From NCBI GenBank assembly GCA_900554415.1, contig USGU01000002.1, positions 62,001 through 126,000 of the forward strand: 64,000 nt of DNA. Direction: 5' to 3'. Position numbers and translations under genes: made by a program. This stretch comes from an uncultured Lachnospiraceae bacterium. Lineage in GTDB: Bacteria > Bacillota > Clostridia > Lachnospirales > Lachnospiraceae. Below, one piece after another: positions 27,301 to 35,466 of the stretch. Below the pieces are notes generated by a model. It ran no database searches, was not told the origin of the DNA, and saw only the letters and a list, made by a program, of their open reading frames with translations. Each line of letters starts with the position of its first letter. Position 1 is the first letter of the stretch.

Positions 27301-27773
27301 AGGCATTTAATGATGTAACCCGTCTGGAAAGCCACGTATACTTCTATGGTCTGCGCAAAGGTGAAGAAACAACCTTAAAGATTGACGAAGGTAAAGATTT
27401 GATTATCAAGTTCCTTGAAATGTCTGAGCCTGACGCAGAAGGACGCCGCACACTTTCATTTGAAGTCAACGGTTCTGTCCGTGAGATTTCTATCCTTGAT
27501 GAAAAACGTGCCGTGAAGGCTGACAACAAGCTGAAAGCTGACAAGACAAATCCAGCTCATGTTGGTTCTTCTATTCCTGGAACCATCGAGAAAGTATTTG
27601 TCAAAGAAGGCGATACCGTTGAACAGAACCAGCCACTTGTTGTTATCGAAGCGATGAAGATGGAAACCACTATCGTTGCAAAACAGGCCGGAACCATCGA
27701 CAAAGTTTATGTCAAAGAAAAAGACCGCGTAAGTACAGGCGACTTACTTATCTCTTTCGAAAAACAGAACTAA
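24312..27773 (+). CDS. pyc: Pyruvate carboxylase
   Basis: 1153-residue biotin enzyme that makes oxaloacetate from pyruvate, bicarbonate and ATP. In order: biotin carboxylase (about 8-460; ATP loop GGGGRGMR, EMNPRIQVEHTVTE), the carboxyltransferase barrel (about 530-800; DTTMRDAQQS at its start), the PYC linker domain, and the biotin carrier (about 1080-1150) with the biotinylation site EAMKMET. The length is normal. GATGGAGGTG lies just upstream of the ATG. It is monocistronic, with its own terminator. It supplies oxaloacetate for reductive succinate formation, aspartate or gluconeogenesis. Confidence 0.97.
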   Translation: MTQMQIKPFKKVLVANRGEIAIRVFRALNELGITTVGIYSKEDKYALFRAKADESYPLNPNKGPVDAYLDIEGIINIAKSANVDAIHPGYGFLSENPEFVAACEANGITFIGPSKDLMNAMGDKISSKQMAIKADVPIIPGVDHALKTEQEVMEVAAMVGYPVMLKASNGGGGRGMRIVNCAEDMPVAYREACNESKKAFGDDQIFVEKYLKGPKHIEVQVVADNYGNVVHLFDRDCSVQRRHQKVVEYAPAFSVPEETRKIIFDSAVRLTKSVGYRNAGTLEFLVDQHGNPYFIEMNPRIQVEHTVTEQITGLDIVATQILIAEGYSLDSPEINIPSQESVKCTGYSIQTRITSEDPSNGFLPDTGKITVYRSSNGNGIRLDGGNANVGAEITPYYDSLLVKVISTDRTFDGAVRKSLRALKEMRIRGIKTNIPFLVNVVNHPTFRAGKCYTTFIEETPQLFELPSSQDRATKLIDFVGHRIVNVTQGKKPIYENRVLPVYDETAPVYGARDEFLKLGAKDFTQKILNEKKLYVTDTTMRDAQQSLMATRMRTKDIAGAARATNLFMQNAFSVECWGGATFDTCYRFLKESPWKRLSILRQRMPNTLLQMLLRASNAVGYSNYPDNVVQEFIRVSAKHGIDVFRIFDSLNWVENMKMPIEEALKTGKIVEGSICYTGDILNPTEDKYTLDYYVKKAKELESLGIHTFAIKDMAGLLKPYAAKELVTALKSELKIPVHLHTHDSTGNGVATVLMAAEAGVDIVDLAIESMSTLTSQPSMNAVVEALRGTERDTGLAFDDLQELSHYYGRVRKVYKSFESEMNAPNTEIYKYEIPGGQYSNLLAQVEAMGAKDQFEDIKILYKQANELLGNITKVTPTSKVVGDMAIFMLKNGLTKDNIFEVGKDLSYPDSVVDYFKGMIGQPEGGFNPELQKIVLKGTEPITVRPGSLLEPADFEAIEKHLKESFDLSRFLPKDMECKAVSYALYPKVYEEYCQHFQAFNDVTRLESHVYFYGLRKGEETTLKIDEGKDLIIKFLEMSEPDAEGRRTLSFEVNGSVREISILDEKRAVKADNKLKADKTNPAHVGSSIPGTIEKVFVKEGDTVEQNQPLVVIEAMKMETTIVAKQAGTIDKVYVKEKDRVSTGDLLISFEKQN

Positions 27774-27832
27774 TCTATCCTGACGAGCAAAAGAGGGACG
27801 GCCCCTTCTGCTTACCAGAGATAAGACCATAT

Positions 27833-27876
27833 AAAAGGTACAGCTCATATCCTGATTGGGATTGGCTGTACCTTTT
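27833..27876. terminator. Terminator after pyc, bidirectional
   Basis: AAAAGGTACAGC and GCTGTACCTTTT form a 12-bp stem with a 20-base loop, followed by T on the plus strand and preceded by A. It separates pyc from the convergent end of the tad operon. Confidence 0.85.
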
Positions 27877-27904
27877 TCATTGTTTCTTATCCGTTTTTCT
27901 TTAA

Positions 27905-28606
27905 TTACTCCAGCCCTTTTCTCAATTTGCGGCTCACATATTGCCACACTCCCATTCGTTCTCTGACTGTATTTTCCTTTAAGGTCTGCTCATCCATCCA
28001 GTCATCCAGAATCTTGTCTTCTTTCATTTCGTAAGACATCTCTTTCTTCTTAACACGATTTAATTCTTCCTCTTTCCGCTCTATGATTTGCTCCAGCACA
28101 TCTTCAATATTATAATTTTCTTCCATAGAGGACTTATGTAGTTCATAGGAAAAATAAATCGCTTCTTTATCTTCATAATCTGTTTCCCGCACAAAGTATT
28201 CTGTCAGGACATGAAATTCTTCCCACAGATTTTTCTCTAATGCCGGGCAATAGCAGAAATAGTACTTTCCATCCTGCCAGTAAATATATTCCGGCTCCAG
28301 AATCAGACAATGGATATTCAACATATAATTACCAAGTTCTCCAAGCACCTGCACAAACTGGCGCATAAAATCCTCCATCTCAGCACTGCCCCATCCCTCT
28401 CGTTCACCCAATACCTTCATACTAATCTTTCCGGTAATCTCATAACGATATCTGCTTTTTTCATCCACCCCCTGCCCATGCATTATCAAAAGACCGGAAA
28501 TATGATTATTCTGAATCATCCGCATCTGATAATCTTCTGAATATTCTTTCTCTACTTCCACACTCATCCATGTATGTCTGAGTTCTCTCTCATACTCTAC
28601 TTTCAT
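27905..28606 (-). CDS. DUF6382 domain protein without an FHA domain
   Basis: 233 residues resembling the DUF6382 domain found at the end of Clostridial tad operons. The middle has YEITGKISMKVLGER and ILEPEYIYWQDGKYYFCYCP, which I associate with this family; many members continue into a membrane segment and FHA domain. Here the protein ends after an acidic linker (VRERMGVWQYVSRKLRKGLE at 214-233), so the FHA part is absent. It overlaps tadE by four bases and is the last gene of the leftward tad operon. Its role in pilus assembly is not established. Confidence 0.75.
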   Translation of the reverse strand: MKVEYERELRHTWMSVEVEKEYSEDYQMRMIQNNHISGLLIMHGQGVDEKSRYRYEITGKISMKVLGEREGWGSAEMEDFMRQFVQVLGELGNYMLNIHCLILEPEYIYWQDGKYYFCYCPALEKNLWEEFHVLTEYFVRETDYEDKEAIYFSYELHKSSMEENYNIEDVLEQIIERKEEELNRVKKKEMSYEMKEDKILDDWMDEQTLKENTVRERMGVWQYVSRKLRKGLE

Positions 28607-29022
28607 TCTAAACCTTCCTCTATTCTTTCTTTTAGAACTTTTAAGTTTCTTATTTTCTCTTCTGGCTTTGTAACAGCTGCACTTGCTTCCACTTTCAATG
28701 ACAGTTTTTTCTTACTTGCATTTGCTTTAATCGTAATCTTATTATCATCAGCAATACACTCCATCTCAGCACCTCCAAAGAACAATGTCTTTCCCCGTAT
28801 TCTCTGAGCAAAATAATCTTTTGCCTGTCTTTGTTTTTCTTCCGAATCAGCATTCCACAATTCACTTGTCACCACTGCCGTTTCATACGCAGCACCTGTT
28901 AAGATTCCTTTATCGTGATAATAAAATAATCCAAATATAACAGCCATCCACACCAATAGCACTACCGGTGCAAGATAACTCATTTCTACAACTGCACTTC
29001 CTTTACATCGCATTTTCATCAT
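28603..29022 (-). CDS. tadE: TadE-like pseudopilin
   Basis: 139 residues. A short basic N-terminus is followed by GSAVVEMSYLAPVVLLVWMA, the TadE-type hydrophobic segment with Glu at position +5 after the processed Gly/Ser-like site. The rest is a soluble extracytoplasmic domain with Lys-rich tail. It would be processed by the prepilin peptidase encoded 47 bases upstream and assembled with the Flp pilus. It overlaps the DUF6382 gene. Confidence 0.85.
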   Translation of the reverse strand: MMKMRCKGSAVVEMSYLAPVVLLVWMAVIFGLFYYHDKGILTGAAYETAVVTSELWNADSEEKQRQAKDYFAQRIRGKTLFFGGAEMECIADDNKITIKANASKKKLSLKVEASAAVTKPEEKIRNLKVLKERIEEGLE

Positions 29023-29069
29023 AGACCACCATACCCTCTCATAGCATCGCTCCTACCATAGTCGTATCC

Positions 29070-29492
29070 CTACCACAGCATTACTCCTGCCACACCAATC
29101 ATCAGAAATGGATAAAAGGGAATCCGTTCTTTTCTGCGAAGCTTCTTTCTTAACACTCCTACTACAGTAATCAAACTGCACACACCAAACCCCAATGCCA
29201 GAATCACCAACAACTTCCATGCCCCAAAGCAGATTCCCAGATTCAGAATCATCCAACTGTCCCCATACCCAATCTGCTCCTTCGTCACCTTAGATAAGAG
29301 GCAAAACAAAATTCCAATTATAACTCCAAGCAAACATTCATACCAAATCTGAGGCCGCTGCCCTATCTGAATTGCAACCGCACCTATCGTTCCAATCAAT
29401 AAATACACCATCGGAACCTCCCTTTTCCTGATATCCCATAACATCCCCATAAACAAAAATAACCCTACTCCTATTTTCCACATTTTGAACAA
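29070..29492 (-). CDS. tadV: Prepilin peptidase, TadV/CpaA type (A24 family)
   Basis: 140-residue membrane protein. The two aspartates of A24 peptidases are seen in LWDIRKREVP (about residue 20) and GYGDSWM (about residue 76). It lacks the methylase domain of larger PilD enzymes, as is usual for TadV/CpaA. It would cleave the Flp pilin and TadE-like proteins in this operon. It overlaps the upstream TadE-like gene by 22 bases. Confidence 0.9.
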   Translation of the reverse strand: MFKMWKIGVGLFLFMGMLWDIRKREVPMVYLLIGTIGAVAIQIGQRPQIWYECLLGVIIGILFCLLSKVTKEQIGYGDSWMILNLGICFGAWKLLVILALGFGVCSLITVVGVLRKKLRRKERIPFYPFLMIGVAGVMLW

Positions 29493-30394
29493 GCCGCCTT
29501 TCCTTTCACTTCACTAATTGGCACCGTGTAAATCTTACGCTTCAGTCCCGAACACGCTGAAGAATAATGATAGCGGTTCCCATAGTCTGTAATATAAATC
29601 TGTGCGGATGATGTGTTTTTCCCCGTGCACAATGGACATTTTCCATACTTTTCCCCATCCTTATTCCGCAAATCCCCCAACACTTCATTACTTACCTTTC
29701 GTATAGAAGGCTCTAAATAATTGCAATGATAATCCAGATGATAGACAAGCCCGGTCTCAGTAATATACACCATCTGCTGGCTGCTATTCTCTTCAAATAA
29801 TTCCTTCGCATATCCGGTCCACCCTTTTATCCTCATCTTTTCCTTATAAGTCATAAGACCCTCATAAAAAAACGGAAACGGCAGCTTTAGCTTGTATTCT
29901 ACACATAATTCATAAATCCCGATTCCCGGAATCGAATATGATTTTTCACAGTGTAATCCTCCTGACCCCTGAACTACAATACTTCTCTCCAGTCTTTTCA
30001 CACCGATGGCAGACACCAGCATATTTTCCATTTGAGAGGAAATTAAAAGATCAGACTGATATGCAGATTCTGCCAGCTTCTTTCCCGTTTCCTGCATACC
30101 ACTTCGTATCACTGTCTGAATTGTTCTGATTTCCAACATCCAGATTAGAGAAAGTGCAGCATAGAAAAACAAGGGAATGCATATCACCGCTTCAACGGTA
30201 ATGCTTGCTTTTTTCATCATCGGTTTTTCCGAGGCAGAATCAGATACCTTCTCCGCCTGCCGAAAGAAATATGCATTGCGTGAGAATTCAAACTCCTCTA
30301 CCCTCCTATCAAACCAAAAGTGAAATCCTGTAAACTTACGTATGTTAATGTTTGTATATGCTTGAACAAAAAAGACTATTTGCGGAAAAGGCAT
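29471..30394 (-). CDS. TadE-like membrane protein with duplicated Cys/His motif
   Basis: 307 residues. An unusual 58-residue N-terminal part precedes MMKKASITVEAVICIPLFFY, a TadE-like segment. I kept the long start because AAAGGAGGT lies nine bases before the ATG at 30394, while the internal ATG lacks a good site. The C-terminal third has two related units, VYITETGLVYHLDYHCNYL...CPLC and IYITDYGNRYHYSSACSGL...CSKC, each with YH, C and a final CxxC, fitting metal binding. It is part of the tad operon; such repeats outside the cell suggest a redox or metal role. Inference. Confidence 0.75.
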   Translation of the reverse strand: MPFPQIVFFVQAYTNINIRKFTGFHFWFDRRVEEFEFSRNAYFFRQAEKVSDSASEKPMMKKASITVEAVICIPLFFYAALSLIWMLEIRTIQTVIRSGMQETGKKLAESAYQSDLLISSQMENMLVSAIGVKRLERSIVVQGSGGLHCEKSYSIPGIGIYELCVEYKLKLPFPFFYEGLMTYKEKMRIKGWTGYAKELFEENSSQQMVYITETGLVYHLDYHCNYLEPSIRKVSNEVLGDLRNKDGEKYGKCPLCTGKNTSSAQIYITDYGNRYHYSSACSGLKRKIYTVPISEVKGKAACSKCGK

Positions 30395-30472
30395 CTGACT
30401 CCACCTCCTTTTGATTTCGTATTATTAGTAATGATTATTTTGCGACATTAAACATTTAATGATATTTGTCAT

Positions 30473-31855
30473 TTAGCGATATTGATAGCCAATCGAAAAC
30501 TGATAAGTAATATTTCTTCTCATAGGACAAGTTACATGAAATGCAGCACCAGTTACACATGCATCTACACGAAAATATTCTTTTTGGAGAACCGTTCTTA
30601 TTCTGAACTCCACCAGATCTAATACCCGCATTGTCAACGTATTTTTTTGTTTTGTCAGCAATAACATCTGCAAATACCTCTCATAATTTTCTCCATCTGT
30701 CTGCTCTGTACTTTCCTTTTGAATACCGGTCTCTTTCATCGAAAACAGATTTTCCAGAGATAGTTTCCAGGTTTCATCACTTTTTACTAACGGTACTCTC
30801 CCACCATCAAGCAAGGTCTTTACATCTGCCATTCCCTCTCCATATGCCCATGCCAACAACAAGGCATTCTTTACAATCGGCACAATTCCCGGTGAAACCA
30901 AGAGTGTACATATTGTTCCCGCCATTGCTTCTGCTTCCATCTGCTTCTCCTGATTTGACAACAAGTATGCATAATTAACTGCAAATCTTATATTACATAT
31001 TTTCCTTGCCACACTCTCCAGATTTGCAGCATCACTCTCTTTTCCTTCCAGCAAATATTCCAACTCATATTTTAATCCCCCTTTGTTCTTCTCCTCTTCC
31101 GTAAATTTCTTACCTGCATTTCCAAAATGATCCATTATATACAGATTAAAAAAGATGGTGTCCTGAGGTTCTTCCTCTTTGACAGATAGTGTTCCATATC
31201 CCTGCCTGATATTCCGTTTTGATGGAACATCTTTGATTTCAATTTTCTCAGATGACAATTCAAACTGTTCTGGCAGAACAAGTTTGAAAAATATATCGGA
31301 TTTCATTTCTTTCAATAATTCCAGTGGATTTTGTTCTGACGCAAGCGTCTCTTCTTCCTCTTGAAGAACCTGGTCCATTTCTTCACTCGTCTTTATGTCT
31401 TCTTTCCCATATTCTTCTGTCAACTTTTCTTTTTCTTTCCACACGGAATAATTGCCCATTATATTTTCAATCAAAGAGAATCCCGTTTTTTTCTTCTGAT
31501 ACTCTACGGCCTGTCTGAAAAACTCCTGTCCGTTTTCATCTGTCAGATACCCAATTGCAGTAGTATCAATATCCATATTTTCTGCTCCATAATAGCGCAG
31601 TCGGTTTAAAATATGTTCTTCCGATACTTCTCCAGACTCATAGCTTTCTTCTAATGCAAAAATATTATATTGTTCCAGCAAATCTCTTTGATATTCAGCA
31701 AACACTGACTCTGTTGCCATTGCCGCATCCGCTCTTTTTTCATTCTTTCTGATTTGGATGGATGCACTCTCAAGAACTGCTCCAACCAATGCCAGTAACA
31801 GAAAAAAGATTAAACTCAGAAAAACAGTCAGTTCGCCACACACCATCTTTTTCAT
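30473..31855 (-). CDS. DUF5702 domain protein (TadG-like)
   Basis: 460 residues. The N-terminal membrane segment (LTVFLSLIFFLLLALVGAVLES is the core, about residues 9-30) is followed by a large extracytoplasmic domain rich in Glu and Lys. This is the usual DUF5702 protein of Clostridial tad loci, resembling TadG in place and anchoring. It lies between the flp pilin gene and the TadE-like gene. No catalytic motif is seen. Confidence 0.83.
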   Translation of the reverse strand: MKKMVCGELTVFLSLIFFLLLALVGAVLESASIQIRKNEKRADAAMATESVFAEYQRDLLEQYNIFALEESYESGEVSEEHILNRLRYYGAENMDIDTTAIGYLTDENGQEFFRQAVEYQKKKTGFSLIENIMGNYSVWKEKEKLTEEYGKEDIKTSEEMDQVLQEEEETLASEQNPLELLKEMKSDIFFKLVLPEQFELSSEKIEIKDVPSKRNIRQGYGTLSVKEEEPQDTIFFNLYIMDHFGNAGKKFTEEEKNKGGLKYELEYLLEGKESDAANLESVARKICNIRFAVNYAYLLSNQEKQMEAEAMAGTICTLLVSPGIVPIVKNALLLAWAYGEGMADVKTLLDGGRVPLVKSDETWKLSLENLFSMKETGIQKESTEQTDGENYERYLQMLLLTKQKNTLTMRVLDLVEFRIRTVLQKEYFRVDACVTGAAFHVTCPMRRNITYQFSIGYQYR

Positions 31856-31904
31856 ATCTGTACACTCTCACTTTGGAATATAATCTGTTCCCGGTATCCT
31901 ATTT

Positions 31905-32114
31905 TTAGATGCCGGCACTTTCACTGGTTATTTTTTCAAATATTGTTTCAACGAGATTCGTCAACTGTGTTTTAAAAATCAAAACCAGCCCTATAATTAC
32001 AACTAAGACTAATATCAGTTCTACTACCGACATTCCATAGTTGTTCTGAATTGTCTGTTTCATTCTTTCCCAGACTTTTTCCAGATTCTTTTTCAAACTC
32101 TTTTTCATATGCAT
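31905..32114 (-). CDS. flp: Flp-type pilin (type IVb)
   Basis: 69-residue pilin. A basic leader is followed by NNYG and the mature start MSVVELILVLVVIIGLVLIF, with Glu at +5 and the hydrophobic assembly helix. Cleavage by the TadV-type peptidase is expected after the Gly. The length is typical of Flp. It lies between tadC and the DUF5702 gene. Since tadA is broken, assembly of this pilin is doubtful unless another ATPase serves. Confidence 0.88.
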   Translation of the reverse strand: MHMKKSLKKNLEKVWERMKQTIQNNYGMSVVELILVLVVIIGLVLIFKTQLTNLVETIFEKITSESAGI

Positions 32115-32140
32115 CCCCTCTTTTCACTTAACCTTTCTCT

Positions 32141-33448
32141 TTAAATTTGTATGGATACAAAAGCAGGCACCATTACAATCAAAAGCACAACTATCAGCAT
32201 TAACAGCATAGGCAGTAACAGCTTCGTTCCTGCTTCTTCGCCAAGCTTTTTTACCTGATTTTTTCTTTCTTCCAAAGACTGATTTGCCTCTACTTCCAAC
32301 ATGGCCCACATTCCCTTCGTTCCTTTTCTCAGATTCTGTATCAGCAACGCACCCAGTTTCATGTATGGCATCACATTTGCGCGTTCCACAAAATGTGCAT
32401 AGCATTCTGCTTCCGGAATTCCACTCTGCATTTCCTGTAAAATATAAAACATTTCTTCGTATGCCCACCGTTCTCTGCCTGTGCGCTCTTTCTGTCTGCG
32501 GTAATCTTCTACAATCTTTTTCCATGCATTCTTCGTACTCATTCCCGCACCTATCAGTACAGTAAACTGACTGACAATCTCTGGATAATCAAACAGCATC
32601 TGCTTTTCTCGTTTCTGCTTTTTCTCTCGTTCTTTCTGCAACTCTGAGTAGAGAAAAAATATACTTACCGCAGTTCCAACCAGAAGCAATGGTATCGTTT
32701 TTGTGCTTTCCACTTTCTTCCAGACTAGCTTTTTCCCATCAAGCGTTGTCGGAAGCTTCATATAAGCCTCCTCGCGGCTTTCATCTTCGATTGTAGCAAC
32801 CAGATTTGCCAGTTCTTCTTTTTCACTGAGAGTTTCTTCCTGCTTTGCATATATCACAACATCCTCCGAAAGAGAAAAACTTGTAGTTCCACATTGCAAA
32901 AGTGCCGTCAGTGTCACTGGTACACCTTGTCTCTCTGTATCAATTTTCTCCAATACATCCTGATGTAACTTTCCTGCAGAGTCCACAACATCATAACGGC
33001 TCATTTCCCATCGGATTTGAAACGGATAATTTTCTATAAAATCCATCAGATTCAGATTTTCTGTAATATGTTCAGCACTGGAATTCTGTCCAAGAAAGGA
33101 CACCTCCAATTCTTTTGCAGCCCTCACATATAATTTCTGTAATTCTTCTTCCGTATAAACGCGTGGTGCTATCTGAATATCTAAAGTTTCCTCTGTCTCG
33201 CCACCGATTTCCACTTTATAGGTATCCGTTCTGGCACGTTCGCCATAGTCCTTTCGCTGAATCTGCGTAACGGTATGGTCAGCAAACAGATTGCTTAATT
33301 CCATCAAAAATGCCACAGTCAATACACTCAGGAAAACAATGCTTGCTTTTTTAAAAACAGCTTTATTTAGTTTTATAGTAATAATATTGTTTCTTGTAAG
33401 TAGATAAAAGATAATTGAAATCAGATATAAAATCAGACAAATAATCAT
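32141..33448 (-). CDS. tadC: TadC-like type II secretion F-domain membrane protein
   Basis: 435 residues. Two N-terminal membrane segments and a long extracytoplasmic insert (about 70-235) precede a membrane segment (LLLVGTAVSIFFLYSEL) and a T2SS-F domain (FDYPEIVSQFTVLIGAGMS... WAMLEVEANQSLEERKNQVKKLGEE pieces), ending in a membrane helix. It pairs with the TadB-like protein directly upstream (one base apart) as the inner-membrane platform. Confidence 0.85.
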   Translation of the reverse strand: MIICLILYLISIIFYLLTRNNIITIKLNKAVFKKASIVFLSVLTVAFLMELSNLFADHTVTQIQRKDYGERARTDTYKVEIGGETEETLDIQIAPRVYTEEELQKLYVRAAKELEVSFLGQNSSAEHITENLNLMDFIENYPFQIRWEMSRYDVVDSAGKLHQDVLEKIDTERQGVPVTLTALLQCGTTSFSLSEDVVIYAKQEETLSEKEELANLVATIEDESREEAYMKLPTTLDGKKLVWKKVESTKTIPLLLVGTAVSIFFLYSELQKEREKKQKREKQMLFDYPEIVSQFTVLIGAGMSTKNAWKKIVEDYRRQKERTGRERWAYEEMFYILQEMQSGIPEAECYAHFVERANVMPYMKLGALLIQNLRKGTKGMWAMLEVEANQSLEERKNQVKKLGEEAGTKLLLPMLLMLIVVLLIVMVPAFVSIQI

Positions 33449-33449
33449 T

Positions 33450-34115
33450 TTAAACCTCTATCTCCACAATGTTCTGTCCCAGTTTCCACGCTGCCAGATA
33501 TACTGCCAGACAGCTACTCATAAAACACATACCGAACAGATTGCCATACAAGACATTCATAAACTCTGGAAAACTCACGCGCATATACGCAATAATTCCA
33601 AAAGGAATCAATGTCATAATTCGAAATTCCAGCTTCTTTGCTGCGACCATTGTTTCTAATTCCCGCTGTATTTCTGCACGCTCACGCATATGGTTTACTG
33701 CATTTCTGATAATAGAAATACTGTCACCGCCACTTCTCTTCGCCTGTACAAAAACTGTAACAAATCCATCTACCTGCGGGAGTCCAACCCGTTCTGCAAA
33801 TTCTGTCCATACCTGTTCTGCCGTAATATTAAGGTTCAACTGCCTCGTCATATAAGTAAATTCCCGGACAATCGCAGTGTTTTCCGAATAAAGCAGCTTC
33901 AGCTCTCTCTGTACTTCTTTGAGTCCATTCTCCATAGAATATCCCACATTGAGCTGCGCCTGCAGACTCTGCAAGGCACTCTGAAACTGTTGTTCAAACT
34001 GTCGTATTTTCTTCTGCTCCAGTTCCTTCAGCAGATTCCTGTACCACCTTATACCTATGGGAATAAGAAAAATACTCATTCTGAAATCAGAATAAAATAA
34101 CATTGCAATTCCCAT
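33450..34115 (-). CDS. tadB: TadB-like type II secretion F-domain membrane protein
   Basis: 221 residues with an N-terminal membrane segment and a T2SS-F domain (QFQSALQSLQAQLNVGYSMENG within residues 43-65, later FVQAKRSGGDSISIIRNAV). The first ATG is at 34115, but the frame stays open upstream to about 34154 with plausible residues and an AGGAGG 17 bases before this ATG, so the true start is unsure; no ATG, GTG or TTG is available further up. It follows the tadA remnant directly. Confidence 0.82.
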   Translation of the reverse strand: MGIAMLFYSDFRMSIFLIPIGIRWYRNLLKELEQKKIRQFEQQFQSALQSLQAQLNVGYSMENGLKEVQRELKLLYSENTAIVREFTYMTRQLNLNITAEQVWTEFAERVGLPQVDGFVTVFVQAKRSGGDSISIIRNAVNHMRERAEIQRELETMVAAKKLEFRIMTLIPFGIIAYMRVSFPEFMNVLYGNLFGMCFMSSCLAVYLAAWKLGQNIVEIEV

Positions 34116-34158
34116 TACAAGCAGACCTGCCCTGCCTCCTGAAATAAGTAAATCCTTT

Positions 34159-34515
34159 TTAGATATCTCCTGCTGCCAAAAGCTTTTCTGTGCGCTTAAG
34201 GTCTGCGACCTTCACCCACTCTCCTTTGATTCTTCCATCTTCCATCCGTGTTTCACGAAAGGAATATAATGGCTGAATTTGGATAATTCCATCTTCATAT
34301 CCAAGCACCTCCATAATTTCCAACACTTTTCTGCTCTTATCCTTCATTCGCCCCAAGTGAACCAAAATATCAATGCCGGAAGCAATCTGCCTTTGAATTG
34401 CCCCAAGTGGCAAATTCATTCCCATTAATACCATTGTTTCTAATCTGCTAAGCATGTCCTTCGGGCTATTGGCATGCCCTGTGCTAATGGAACCGTCATG
34501 CCCCGTATTAAAAGC
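34159..34515 (-). pseudogene. tadA: C-terminal remnant of TadA/CpaF secretion ATPase
   Basis: The minus-strand frame from 34515 reads AFNTGHDGSISTGHANSP, the conserved segment after the Walker B of CpaF/TadA ATPases, and continues through LSRLETMVLMGMNLP to LLAAGDI at 34159. Everything upstream, including Walker A and B, is missing, and in-frame TAG follows at 34531-34533. The break coincides with the edge of the recombinase-trio element, so the gene was probably cut by its insertion or by a linked deletion. The remaining tad genes have lost their motor. Confidence 0.85.
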
Positions 34516-34660
34516 CTTTATATGGACTCCCTATGTTCCCATCATGCAGAAATACAATATCTTTACTTAATATACACTGTATATAACGTTATTATCTTGC
34601 CATTCCACAGTTGCAAAAAGAAAAGAGCGCCTTTCACAGCCCTCTTTCATATCGACTTTC

Positions 34661-34957
34661 TCATTCATTTGTCATACTCAACAGTTTTGCAACCAATGTC
34701 TCTAAACTTTTTCCCAAAAATGGGACAAAGTCTGGTATTGCACCAAATGCCATCCCAATTATTATCATTCGACCACATTCTCTTGCAGATTCCAATGCAA
34801 ATCCATAACTCAAAACACCTGTCAGAATAAATATAATTGATAAAAAGTAAAGCAAAATATTTCCCAATATCATCGGAATTTTTAATAACCAGTGAATCAA
34901 TGTCATTACTGCAAGAATTAAATATAAAAACACTTTTATTATGTACTTAACCAACAT
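34661..34957 (-). CDS. Small membrane protein (CD1845-like, element cargo)
   Basis: 98 residues, almost wholly hydrophobic in the first 75 (three probable membrane segments), ending in GAIPDFVPFLGKSLETLVAKLL. It resembles in size and layout the CD1845-type small membrane proteins carried by Clostridial integrative elements, but the match is by general likeness only. It is the last gene before the left edge of the element. Confidence 0.5.
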   Translation of the reverse strand: MLVKYIIKVFLYLILAVMTLIHWLLKIPMILGNILLYFLSIIFILTGVLSYGFALESARECGRMIIIGMAFGAIPDFVPFLGKSLETLVAKLLSMTNE

Positions 34958-34982
34958 TTTTAATCCCTCCCTTTTTTATCTT

Positions 34983-35054
34983 TCCGGACAGCAAGAATCT
35001 TGCCATCCGGACTTCCATTTTTTTGCTATCCGGACTGCAAAATTCTTGCTATCC
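34983..35054. repeat. Two tandem related hairpins between tnpV and the membrane gene
   Basis: The unit at 34983-35011 has TCCGGA at both ends and GCAAG/CTTGC inside; the unit at 35029-35054 repeats it as TCCGGACTGCAA and TTGCTATCCA. On the minus strand the second is followed by AAAGATAAAAAAG rather than T. They could be terminators after tnpV or recombinase-binding sites. Confidence 0.5.
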
Positions 35055-35065
35055 AATACAGTTCA

Positions 35066-35446
35066 TTATCCTTTCGTGTATATCATTTCCGTCAAAATCA
35101 TCTCTTCTGCATCATGACAAAGGGTATTCATCCTCCTTGTCCATTCCATGTTGTCTTGCCTTTTTAATTCCTCTGTAATTCCTTCTTTCTCCATCATCTG
35201 TTTTACTAATTGTTCTTCTCTATCCCTTGCTTCTGCATCAATCTGATTCAAATGCTCGACAAGTTTTCCTTGTAACAACAATATTTGATATTTTGCCTTT
35301 CTGTGTTCCTGTAAATAGCTTTTACGAAGCATCCCATATTTCCCATAAGTTGGTTCGATATCTGTAAGTGCCAATTCTGGCAAATAATAATCACCACATA
35401 ACATATAAGTAAGTCCATTTTTCTCATCATAAATTTCGTTCTGCAT
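35066..35446 (-). CDS. tnpV: TnpV family transposon protein
   Basis: 126 residues. The start YDEKNGLTYMLCGDYYLPEL, the middle YGKYGMLRKSYLQEHRKAKY and the end WTRRMNTLCHDAEEMILTEM follow the TnpV pattern known from Clostridial transposons such as Tn4451/Tn4453 relatives. Its function is unknown. It lies 20 bases downstream of the DUF6262 gene and would be transcribed with the recombinases. Confidence 0.8.
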   Translation of the reverse strand: MQNEIYDEKNGLTYMLCGDYYLPELALTDIEPTYGKYGMLRKSYLQEHRKAKYQILLLQGKLVEHLNQIDAEARDREEQLVKQMMEKEGITEELKRQDNMEWTRRMNTLCHDAEEMILTEMIYTKG

Positions 35447-35466
35447 AAAATATTCTCCTTTTCTTC

